A DNA stretch of 39,796 nucleotides from contig MTMY01000039.1 of assembly GCA_002010215.1 (NCBI GenBank), positions 1 to 39,796 on the forward strand, in the 5' to 3' direction. The position numbers were made by a program, and so were the translations under genes. Below, piece after piece: positions 9,030-16,587 of this stretch (positions are counted from its first letter, which is position 1; each line of letters begins with the position of its first letter). This stretch comes from Archaeoglobus sp. JdFR-37 (GTDB lineage Archaea; Halobacteriota; Archaeoglobi; Archaeoglobales; Archaeoglobaceae). The notes beneath the pieces were generated by a model, which was not told the DNA's origin, ran no database searches, and worked only from the letters and a program-made list of their open reading frames with translations.

Positions 9030-9950
9030 ATGAAAGGTAGAGTATTCCGAATCCAACGATTCTCGATCCATGACGGATATGGCATAAGGACTACTGTATT
9101 TCTGAAGGGATGTCCCCTGAGGTGCCTCTGGTGCCACAATCCGGAATCCCAGCGCTTCGATGTTGAGTTGGCTTACAAGGAAGAGAAGTGTACTGGATGT
9201 CTAAACTGCATTGAAGTGTGTAGCAGAAGAGCCATTTACTGGGATTATGGCAATGAGAGGCTGTCAATAGACTACAAACTCTGCAATGGCTGCAGAGAGT
9301 GTGTGGAAGTTTGCAGAAACAATGCTCTTTTTCTCTACGGCTATGATGCTGATGCAGAGGATGTGATCAGAGAGGTTGAAAAGGACTCAGTGTTTTACCG
9401 AAATTCAGGGGGTGGGGTGACCTTCTCCGGGGGGGAACCTTATCTTCAGCCAAATTTCCTTGTGAAGATGCTAAAGTTGTGCAAGGATAGAGGAATAAGT
9501 ACGGCTGTGGATACCTCCGGATACACTTCTTGGAAAAATATCGAAGAGAGCCTGGATTTCGTGGATTTCTTTCTTTATGATCTGAAGGATTATGATAATA
9601 AAAGGCACTTGAGGTTTACTGGAGTTGACAATCGGCTCATTATCAAAAACCTCCAAAAGCTCCTCAAAAGTGCAGAAGTTGTGATACGCATCCCTTTCAT
9701 CCCCTCATGCAATTTTCAGAGTGAAAAGGACTTTCATGGCTTTCTCAAACTGTTGCTGAAGCTGGATGCAGAGAGAGTAGATGTTTTGCCCTACCATTCT
9801 TTATCTAGGGATAAATACAGATGGCTTGGCAGAGATGATGAATTCTACCAAGTAGGGATTAAACCAGATAAAAATAGGCCTAATTACCATGATTTTGCTG
9901 ATGTGCTGAGGAGTGCAGGATTTAAGGTGAGTGTTGGAGGGTATTTCTGA
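9030..9950 (+). CDS. pflC: Glycyl radical enzyme activase (radical SAM)
   Basis: This 306-residue enzyme makes the glycyl radical on the upstream PflD using S-adenosylmethionine and a 4Fe-4S cluster. The radical SAM motif is C28-x3-C32-x2-C35 (GCPLRCLWCHNP). An inserted two-cluster ferredoxin domain follows: C54, C57, C60, C64 and C85, C88, C91, C95. The SAM-binding GGE motif is in GGGVTFSGGEPYLQP. The ferredoxin insert is typical of activases for the glycerol dehydratase, benzylsuccinate and hydroxyphenylacetate groups and is absent from the pyruvate formate-lyase activase, in line with the partner's active site. It lies 58 bases after pflD on the same strand behind a purine-rich spacer, so cotranscription is very likely. 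The start ATG 9030 has only a weak GAGAG ribosome site. Confidence 0.94.
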   Translation: MKGRVFRIQRFSIHDGYGIRTTVFLKGCPLRCLWCHNPESQRFDVELAYKEEKCTGCLNCIEVCSRRAIYWDYGNERLSIDYKLCNGCRECVEVCRNNALFLYGYDADAEDVIREVEKDSVFYRNSGGGVTFSGGEPYLQPNFLVKMLKLCKDRGISTAVDTSGYTSWKNIEESLDFVDFFLYDLKDYDNKRHLRFTGVDNRLIIKNLQKLLKSAEVVIRIPFIPSCNFQSEKDFHGFLKLLLKLDAERVDVLPYHSLSRDKYRWLGRDDEFYQVGIKPDKNRPNYHDFADVLRSAGFKVSVGGYF

Positions 9951-9974
9951 AGTGTTGGGTTAGCTTTCCTTCGT

Positions 9975-10502
9975 TCAACCCTCTATATATTCACTCAGCT
10001 TTTTATCGCCAGATGCATAGTTTCTGAGCATTTTTCTTATTTCATCTGGATCATCGCTTTCCAACCCGAAATATGAGGCAAAGTACTTGGTGGTGGTGAG
10101 ATAAGTTCCTCTACCTTTTCTTTCTGCCTTAACCAGCCCCATCTCTTCCAGCTTCTTAACCTGTTCGTAACATCTATTTCCTCTGATCTTTGCTAGCTTC
10201 GAGAGGGCTATGGGCTGCCTAAGAGCTATCACTGCCAGCGTCCTCAGGCTTCCCCTGTCTAGGTCCTTCTCCACCAGCTTCTTTACGACCTCGGCATATT
10301 CCGGCTTTACCCTCATGAGGTATCTGCTGTTGAGCTCAACTATTTCCAATGCTGTATCTCTGCTAGCATACTCATCCATAAGCTCCTGAATGGACTTTTC
10401 AACATCCTTACTGGACGCACCGCAAATTCTCGCAATTTTTGAGGCATTAACAGGTTCAGTTGCTGAAAAAAGAACAGCTTCAACAGCCTCTCTTAGCTTC
10501 AT
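9975..10502 (-). CDS. scpB: Segregation and condensation protein ScpB
   Basis: A 175-residue ScpB, the tandem winged-helix (kite) subunit that dimerises on ScpA in the SMC condensin. The N-terminal LREAVEAVLFSATEPVNASK and the later LRTLAVIALRQPIALSKLAKIRG segment, which precedes the second winged helix, are characteristic. The length is normal. The start ATG has GGTGA four bases upstream, embedded in the scpA stop region; only 4 bases separate the two genes, so translation is probably coupled. It is the last gene of the coiled-coil/smc/scpA/scpB operon and converges on the activase gene with 24 bases between them. The C-terminus SGDKKLSEYIEG is short and acidic. Confidence 0.88.
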   Translation of the reverse strand: MKLREAVEAVLFSATEPVNASKIARICGASSKDVEKSIQELMDEYASRDTALEIVELNSRYLMRVKPEYAEVVKKLVEKDLDRGSLRTLAVIALRQPIALSKLAKIRGNRCYEQVKKLEEMGLVKAERKGRGTYLTTTKYFASYFGLESDDPDEIRKMLRNYASGDKKLSEYIEG

Positions 10503-10506
10503 AGTC

Positions 10507-11238
10507 TCACCGATTTAGCTCTATGTCAATTTCAATGTCGCTATCGAAAATTCTTTCCTGATTGATGGAGAGCTTTTTTCTGAAGGATAAATGCAGGATA
10601 GAGATGTAGTATGAAACCACCTCTCCGGTATTCTTTCCCCTGACCACTTGGCTGAAAAATACCGGCCTTCTCTTTGCCAGAATTGAGAGCAGTTCCGATT
10701 CTACTTTGATTATGGTCTCTTCGATGTCTTCCTCATGAGGAGTCTCCATTGTTCTGTCCGGCACTACCTCATCAGCCTGCCTTCTCTTCCTCCTTCTCCT
10801 CTTCTGAACCTCTTCAGCTCTTCTGAGCTCTTCGATTAAGTCTTTCAACGTGGTGTATCTTCTGGCTTTTCTCACAGGTGTTGAAAGCAGGGCTGCGAGT
10901 ATCTCATCCTCTACTTCATCGTAAGACGGTTCAGGTAGCTCCTGAGGGTAAGACTCGAAGTTATAGTCATGAAAGTCTAGAGATATGTCAAACCCAAAAT
11001 CATCAATTAGGAACTCCTCGTCAAGAACTTCCAAGTCGTCGCCACTTTCTTCGCTGTAGCTCACAGCTTCTGTAGCGAGCACATCGGCTTTCATCCTGAC
11101 AAGAATTGCAGCATACAGCAAAACTCTTCCAGAAACTCTCAAATCTAGCTTTTTGGCCTCTTCCAGCCTTTTCAAGAACTTGTCGGCAATCTCGACTACA
11201 TCAACGTTCCAGGGGTTCAGTTCCCCCTTCCTCACCAT
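10507..11238 (-). CDS. scpA: Segregation and condensation protein ScpA (kleisin)
   Basis: A 243-residue kleisin that bridges the SMC heads. The ELNPWNVDVVEIADKFL motif near the N-terminus is the ScpA hallmark. The C-terminal part (SILAKRRPVFFSQVV, then VSYYISILHLSFRKKLSI) forms the winged helix that contacts the SMC head cap. The middle holds an acidic linker and a basic run (QKRRRRKRR). The first usable start is ATG 11238, yet the frame stays open upstream and encodes EDPIEILVE, which looks like the normal first helix of ScpA. No ATG, GTG or TTG occurs in that upstream stretch, which overlaps the end of smc. Either the protein lost its first residues or it starts at a rare codon such as ATT. 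Confidence 0.85.
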   Translation of the reverse strand: MVRKGELNPWNVDVVEIADKFLKRLEEAKKLDLRVSGRVLLYAAILVRMKADVLATEAVSYSEESGDDLEVLDEEFLIDDFGFDISLDFHDYNFESYPQELPEPSYDEVEDEILAALLSTPVRKARRYTTLKDLIEELRRAEEVQKRRRRKRRQADEVVPDRTMETPHEEDIEETIIKVESELLSILAKRRPVFFSQVVRGKNTGEVVSYYISILHLSFRKKLSINQERIFDSDIEIDIELNR

Positions 11239-11264
11239 CTCTACGAGAATCTCAATCGGATCTT

Positions 11265-14200
11265 CTAAACTCTGGCTTTCAGCCTGATTCCCGTTACTGT
11301 GGATGTGTTATCCCTCCCCATAGTCACACCAATTATTCCATCGGCCATTTCCAGCATGGGCTTTCGTAGTGACACCACTATGAACTGGGCATCCCTTGAT
11401 CGCTCTTTGATCATTTTGGCCACCCTTCCCACATTAACTCCATCTAAGAACATGTCAACTTCATCGAATGCGTAGAATGGTGCTGGCTTATAGCGCTGAA
11501 TGGCGAATATCAGAGCTAAAGCCACAAGGCTCTTCTCACCACCGCTCATGGACTCTAACCTCTGAACCGGCTTCCGATAAGGCTTAACCCTTATATTGAG
11601 GCCGCTGTTAAAGGGATCCGAGGGATTGTCAAGATATAGCTCTCCTTCACCATCCGTGAGCTCTGCAATTATCTCTGAAAAGTTCTTTGAAACGGCATTG
11701 AAAGTTTCAAAGAAGGCATCCTTTTTCATCTGCTCGTACCTGTCTATTCTCTCCAATATCTCACTTCTCTCCCTTTCAAGGGTGATTCTCCTTTCAAGAA
11801 GGTCGTCTCTTCTAGCTCTCACTTCTTCATACTCTTGAATAGCTTTCATATTAACATCGCCAAAACTGGAAAGGGAAATCTCAACTTCTTCGAGCATCTT
11901 CACGACATCCTGATGGGGTGGCAAGTCATCTGGAACTTCTATCTCTCCAATCTCCTGCAACTCAGTCAGAATTTCAGAGAGAGATTCCCTCCTGGACTTT
12001 ATCTTCTCACTCAGGCTGAGCACTTCGAATTCCATTGCGTCTTTCTTCTTCTCCGCTTCCCTAAGTTTCTCTATAACATCGTCTCTCTTCTTTCTGAGTT
12101 CCTTTATTTCCACTCCCACTTCTTTCTCTTTCTCTTTAAGCTCCTTCATTCTGGAATAGAGGTTCTGGATAGCTTCTTCTCCGTCCTTTATCCCCTGGCT
12201 CAGTCTGGCAATTTCATCATCTATGTCTACAATTCTCTTCTCTCTCTCTTCTATGCTGGAATCAACTTGATTTTTCTTCAGCTCTAAATTCCCAATTTTA
12301 GCTTCGGCAGCAAGCAGACTCTCACGATATCTAGCGTGCTCCTCCTTGAGCTCCTCAAGCTTTTTAGTCATTTCAGGTATTTTGCTTCCCTTTAGCTCTT
12401 TCTCTATATTCTGTATCTCGTTGCTTACCGTACTGATGCGAGAATCAAACTCCGATATTTTGGCCTCATAGTTGCTGAGTCCTGCATAGATTCTCTCCCT
12501 TTCCTCAGTCTTCTCCTTAATTCGTTCATCTATGTCGCTCAGTCTCCTCTTTATCTCACTAATTCTTGCTTCAATTGCTGAAATTTCTCTTGCAATACTA
12601 TCTGTCTTTTCTTTCTGGGTGTTGACCTTGGATGAAACCTCTCTTTTCAAATCTTCAACCTTCTTTATCTCACCTAGCATTGACGCCTTTTCGCTCTTCA
12701 AAACAGTTATTTCCTCGTTTATTTTCTTCTCTTTTTCAATCAACTCTCTGGAAACCAGCAAACCATGCTTTCTCTCTATACTTCCTCCAGTCATTGCTCC
12801 ACTTCTTTCTATGAGGTCCCCGTCCAGCGTCACTATTCTGCGTCCGTCCATTATCTTTTTTGCGTTCTCCAAGTTGTCAACAACAAGAGTGTCTCTCAAA
12901 ATGAAATTGAAAACTGCTCTGAATTTTTTATCAAACCTAATCAAGTTAACAGCATAATCGATAACGCCTAGCTTGGAGAGAACATCTTTGTTGAGTTCCA
13001 GTTTTTCGAAATTCTTCTTTATTTTGTTGAGAGGGAGGAATGTGGCTCTGCCGCCTCTTATTTGCTTGAGGTAATTTATTGCCCTTATTGCATCCTCTTC
13101 AGTCTCTACCACTATGTACTGTAACGCATTTCCGGCTGCTACCTCAATGGCTAGGGCATACTGCGAATCAACCTCTCCCAGCTGTGCCACAGTACCGTAA
13201 ATCCCGGGAAGAGCCTTTCTATCTCTTGCCTCCATCACCAACTCCACAGCTCTAGAAAAGCCTGACTGAATGGTGGAGAGCTCAGCTCTAATTTTGGCAA
13301 GTTCAACTTCTCTCTGCTTTATTTCTTCTTCAAGGTCAGCAAGTCTTGAGCGGAGGCTGAAAAGCCTGTCATCATACGCTCTTACTTCCCTCTCCAAATT
13401 CTGGATCTCCTTCTTTGCATTTTCCAACTCTCTTGCCTTATCCATACTTTCTCTGAGCAACTGGTTAATGGTCTCTTCGTCTCTCCTCTTTTCTTCATTG
13501 AGGGAGTCAATCTCAAGCCCTATTCTCCTGATAGCTTCAAGAAGCCTGTCTCTCTCCCTGACAACTAAGCTCTTCTCCTCTTTCAGCTTTTCAAGTTCTT
13601 CTCTCTTGGATAGTAGTTCGTCTCTCAACTTTCCGTACTGCTCACCCATCTCTTCGATTTTCAGCTTGAGCAATTCTATCTTTGACTCTAGCTCTGAAAC
13701 AACTTCTTCGAGACTCATCTTTTGAAGAGCTGCTTTCTCGATATCCTCAAGAACAGTATTTCTGTCCTCTTTCAGCTTTGACAACTCCACAAGAACTCCT
13801 GTTTTTTCAGACTCTAGTTTTTTGATTTCAGAAGCAAAAATCTCAATCTCCTTTTTCTTTGCTTCAATCTCTCCATTTATCTGAACAAGTTCCTCTTGGA
13901 TTCTTTTGAAGTCTTCATCACCTTTCTCAACAATCTCTTTCGAGATTTCTTCCGCTTCTCTTTTTAATTCGTCAATTTGAATGGAGAGCTGAGAAGTTTG
14001 GCTTATCAGCCTGTCCTTTTCTATTTCAAGTTTTTGAATTTCATTTTCAACCCGCTGCTTCTTTCTAGAGAGCTCGAGGTATTTGTGGGCGGTTAAATAG
14101 CTTAGTAACCTCTCCTTCTCGTTTACAAGAGACTTGTATCTCAAAGCTTCCTCTCTATCCTTATCGAGTTGAGAAAGCCTAACGTTAACTTCTGTAAGAA

Positions 14201-14786
14201 CCGTATTTATCAATTCTATGTTCTCTCTAACCCTCTCAAGCTCTTCTAGAGCTCTCTCTTTCTTCTCATCAAAATCCGAGATGCCAGCTATGTCATCTAT
14301 AATCTTTCTCCTCTGGAGAGGAGTCATTTCAGTAATTCTTGTCACATCTCCCTGCATTATCACATTGTATGCATCACTGTGAATTCCAGCTTGTTCGAGT
14401 ATGCGTTGTATCTCGGAAAGGTTTACAGATTTTCCGTTGAGGTAGTAGTAACTGTAGTAGCCTTTTTCAGTCACCCTTATTTTTCTGGTAACTCGTATCT
14501 CTTCCTCGTCGATATCTATTCTTCCATCACTGTTGTCGAAAATTATTGTGACTTCAGCTTCTCCAACCTGCCTCCCATTACCTGAATGAACAAGATCAGT
14601 CAGCTTCTCAGCCCTTAAAACCCTAGATGAAGATGATAGACCCAAACAGAAAAGAATTGAATCTATTATGTTAGATTTTCCACTGCCATTTGGGCCGCTG
14701 ATAACAATAAATCCTTTTTCAAAGGGGATCTCAACTTTTTTGCCGAAAGATTTGAAATTTTTGAGGATTATTCTCTTAATATGCAT
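11265..14786 (-). CDS. smc: Chromosome segregation ATPase SMC
   Basis: A full-length 1173-residue SMC. The N-terminal head has Walker A GPNGSGKSN at 31-39. Long heptad coiled coils flank a hinge at about 515-680 (GIYGTVAQLGEVDSQYALAI, later a GG pair in TGGS). The C-terminal head has the ABC signature LESMSGGEKSLVALAL near 1070 and Walker B FYAFDEVDMFLD near 1100. It compacts and segregates chromosomes with ScpA and ScpB, encoded directly downstream. It starts 3 bases after the small coiled-coil gene, with no clear ribosome site, so coupling is likely. The stop TAG at 11267-11265 lies inside the open upstream part of the scpA frame. Antisense open frames here come from the biased coiled-coil codons. 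Confidence 0.97.
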   Translation of the reverse strand: MHIKRIILKNFKSFGKKVEIPFEKGFIVISGPNGSGKSNIIDSILFCLGLSSSSRVLRAEKLTDLVHSGNGRQVGEAEVTIIFDNSDGRIDIDEEEIRVTRKIRVTEKGYYSYYYLNGKSVNLSEIQRILEQAGIHSDAYNVIMQGDVTRITEMTPLQRRKIIDDIAGISDFDEKKERALEELERVRENIELINTVLTEVNVRLSQLDKDREEALRYKSLVNEKERLLSYLTAHKYLELSRKKQRVENEIQKLEIEKDRLISQTSQLSIQIDELKREAEEISKEIVEKGDEDFKRIQEELVQINGEIEAKKKEIEIFASEIKKLESEKTGVLVELSKLKEDRNTVLEDIEKAALQKMSLEEVVSELESKIELLKLKIEEMGEQYGKLRDELLSKREELEKLKEEKSLVVRERDRLLEAIRRIGLEIDSLNEEKRRDEETINQLLRESMDKARELENAKKEIQNLEREVRAYDDRLFSLRSRLADLEEEIKQREVELAKIRAELSTIQSGFSRAVELVMEARDRKALPGIYGTVAQLGEVDSQYALAIEVAAGNALQYIVVETEEDAIRAINYLKQIRGGRATFLPLNKIKKNFEKLELNKDVLSKLGVIDYAVNLIRFDKKFRAVFNFILRDTLVVDNLENAKKIMDGRRIVTLDGDLIERSGAMTGGSIERKHGLLVSRELIEKEKKINEEITVLKSEKASMLGEIKKVEDLKREVSSKVNTQKEKTDSIAREISAIEARISEIKRRLSDIDERIKEKTEERERIYAGLSNYEAKISEFDSRISTVSNEIQNIEKELKGSKIPEMTKKLEELKEEHARYRESLLAAEAKIGNLELKKNQVDSSIEEREKRIVDIDDEIARLSQGIKDGEEAIQNLYSRMKELKEKEKEVGVEIKELRKKRDDVIEKLREAEKKKDAMEFEVLSLSEKIKSRRESLSEILTELQEIGEIEVPDDLPPHQDVVKMLEEVEISLSSFGDVNMKAIQEYEEVRARRDDLLERRITLERERSEILERIDRYEQMKKDAFFETFNAVSKNFSEIIAELTDGEGELYLDNPSDPFNSGLNIRVKPYRKPVQRLESMSGGEKSLVALALIFAIQRYKPAPFYAFDEVDMFLDGVNVGRVAKMIKERSRDAQFIVVSLRKPMLEMADGIIGVTMGRDNTSTVTGIRLKARV

Positions 14787-14789
14787 GGC

Positions 14790-15191
14790 TTAGTCGCAGA
14801 ATATGATGTCTCCGTCCTCCTCACAATATTTCGGCCCATCATATTTTGATTCGGCGACGATGACATCCTCTTTTCTTGGATTTTCAGGCTCTTTTTTCTC
14901 TTCTTCAGCTTTCATGATATCTATAATCTCTCTTTCAGATCTTTCATCCTTTCTGACTTCTGATTTCAGGTAAAGAACCTCGTTCATAAGTGTATCAACG
15001 GCTTTAGAGAGCTCAACGACCTTAGCCTCCACATCCCTGACTTTCCTGAGTTCTTCAGTTATTTCCTCTATGATCTGTCTCTTAAGTTTTTCAATCTCTC
15101 CTCCAAGCATTTTTCTCAACTCCTGAACCTCTCTCTCCTTCTCAAAAAGTTTCCTTTCCAGTCTTTCCAAAAGAATGTCTCTATCAGACAT
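14790..15191 (-). CDS. Small coiled-coil protein encoded first in the smc operon, with a C-terminal Cys tail
   Basis: I do not recognise a named family. The 133 residues begin with about 75 residues of charged heptads (ERLERKLFEKEREVQELRKM), a clear coiled coil. A Glu/Lys/Pro-rich linker follows, then a short conserved-looking tail KYCEEDGDIIFCD with two cysteines nine residues apart. There is no membrane segment. It lies 3 bases before smc and is the first gene after the operon promoter, which argues for a role with the SMC complex, for example as an accessory factor or regulator (inference). The tail could bind metal or a peptide groove on a partner. It may simply be an archaeal lineage-specific protein. 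Confidence 0.75.
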   Translation of the reverse strand: MSDRDILLERLERKLFEKEREVQELRKMLGGEIEKLKRQIIEEITEELRKVRDVEAKVVELSKAVDTLMNEVLYLKSEVRKDERSEREIIDIMKAEEEKKEPENPRKEDVIVAESKYDGPKYCEEDGDIIFCD

Positions 15192-15270
15192 TTCATAAAA
15201 ATGATATTAAAAGGTATTAATATACCTTTCGCCCCTATTCAAAAATTTGGGTGATGAAGGAAATCGAATC
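15192..15270 (-). promoter_or_regulatory. Promoter of the smc operon with a 20-bp inverted repeat over the TATA box
   Basis: Read on the minus strand, this gap has CGAAAGGTATATTAATACC, which looks like a BRE plus TATA box. The same bases form an inverted repeat: AAAGGTAT (15210-15217) and ATACCTTT (15222-15229) around a TAAT centre. A repressor dimer bound there would block TBP. The gap also follows the aspS stop, and no GC-rich terminator hairpin is visible. Confidence 0.5.
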
Positions 15271-16587
15271 TCATGGTACGAGTCTCTGTCTGTCCCTTGG
15301 GAATATAACAGCCTCCCTGATGTTGGACAAGCCCAACATAGACATCACGAACCTTTCCATACCAAGACCCCAGCCAGCATGGGGTGGCATGCCGTAGCGG
15401 AATGCTTCCAGATAGAAGCCAAAACTCTCCGAAGAAAGGCCTTTACTCTCTATGCTTTTCACAAGCTCGCTGAACAGATGTATTCGCTGTGCCCCACTCG
15501 CCAACTCAAGCCATCCGTGCATCAGATCAAAGGACTTGCTGATTTCAGGTTCTTCCTCGTAGGGCATGGCATAGAAGGGCTTGCTCTCGGTTGGCCAGTC
15601 TACTATGAAATAGAATCCGCCCAGCTCCTCTCCTAAGACTCTCAACGCAGGTGTTGGTAGGTCTTCACCCCAAGGAATCTCCTCACCCTTCCTCTTCAGA
15701 ATTTGAAGGGCCTCATCGTAGGTAATTCTTGGGAATGGCGTTTCGGGAACCTCTATGCTTGCCCCAACCCATTCCAGATATCTCTCTCCCTTGTCAACAA
15801 CGTTTTCGTAGGCTTTGACCACCATTTTTTCAAGTACATCCATTACTCCGTTGTGGTCCATGAAGCTTGCTTCGATATCAACGCTTGTGGCTTCGTTGAG
15901 GTGTCTGATCGTGTTATGCTCCTCAGCCCTGAAAATTGGTCCGATTTCGAAGACTTTTTCTAGGCCAGAAGCCATGAGAACCTGCTTGTATAACTGGGGA
16001 CTCTGATTCAGGAAAGCCTCTTTTTCAAAGTAAGAGAGGGGAAAGAGCTCTGTACCACCTTCGGTTGCTGTGGAAACAATCTTTGGAGTTGCAACCTCTA
16101 TAAAGCCCTCGTCAGTGAGGAAATCTCTGAAAGATTTGGTGATGATGTGTCTAATTCTGAAAATTCCCTGAATTTTGGGTTTTCTCAGGTCAAGGTAGCG
16201 GTGGTCTAAGCGAGTATCAAGCTCTGCCGGAACTTTTTCTGCTACATCTAGAGGTAACGGAGCATCGGCTTCATTGATGACCTCAAAGCTGCTCGGGATT
16301 ATTTCATATCCATTTGGAGCTTTTTCCTCAGCCTTCACTTGTCCCCTAACCTTTATTACGCTCTCTCTTCTTACTTTTCTGGCCTTCTTGAACACATCGG
16401 GATTAACAACCTTCTTCGGCAGGGTTATCTGGGCAAAACCTTCTCTATCCCGAAGAATAACGAAGACTATTCCTCCAAGATCCCTGACTTCATGAACCCA
16501 GCCATAAAGGGTAACCTCTCTTCCGAAATCTTCTTCGCCTATTTCAGCGGTGTATTTTCTCACTTCACCCATTCTCGTTTCTGTCAT
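15271..16587 (-). CDS. aspS: Aspartyl-tRNA synthetase, archaeal, probably non-discriminating
   Basis: A 438-residue class IIb synthetase that charges tRNA with aspartate. The N-terminal OB fold holds LYGWVHEVRDLGG. Motif 2 is in GPIFRAEEHNT and motif 3 in GWGLGMERFVMSMLGL at the C-terminus. H32 (GWVHEV) and P91 (KAPNGYE) occupy the positions where discriminating archaeal enzymes have Trp and Lys. His and Pro there mark the relaxed form that also makes Asp-tRNA(Asn), to be amidated by GatCAB (established for Thermococcus/Methanothermobacter comparisons; the alignment here is by eye). The ATG overlaps the hisD stop by 4 bases (ATGA), so translation is coupled; a second in-frame ATG lies five codons in. 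Confidence 0.95.
   Translation of the reverse strand: MTETRMGEVRKYTAEIGEEDFGREVTLYGWVHEVRDLGGIVFVILRDREGFAQITLPKKVVNPDVFKKARKVRRESVIKVRGQVKAEEKAPNGYEIIPSSFEVINEADAPLPLDVAEKVPAELDTRLDHRYLDLRKPKIQGIFRIRHIITKSFRDFLTDEGFIEVATPKIVSTATEGGTELFPLSYFEKEAFLNQSPQLYKQVLMASGLEKVFEIGPIFRAEEHNTIRHLNEATSVDIEASFMDHNGVMDVLEKMVVKAYENVVDKGERYLEWVGASIEVPETPFPRITYDEALQILKRKGEEIPWGEDLPTPALRVLGEELGGFYFIVDWPTESKPFYAMPYEEEPEISKSFDLMHGWLELASGAQRIHLFSELVKSIESKGLSSESFGFYLEAFRYGMPPHAGWGLGMERFVMSMLGLSNIREAVIFPRDRQRLVP

Noticed and set aside
9951-9974. Terminator hairpin between the activase and scpB genes
   Set aside because: Only a weak GGGTT/AACCC pairing with a long loop is possible; the short convergent gap has no T-run specific to it.
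12532-13725. Several Ser/Leu-rich open frames on the plus strand opposite smc
   Set aside because: They mirror the Glu/Lys/Arg/Leu-rich coiled-coil codons of smc, have no family-like motifs and no promoters.
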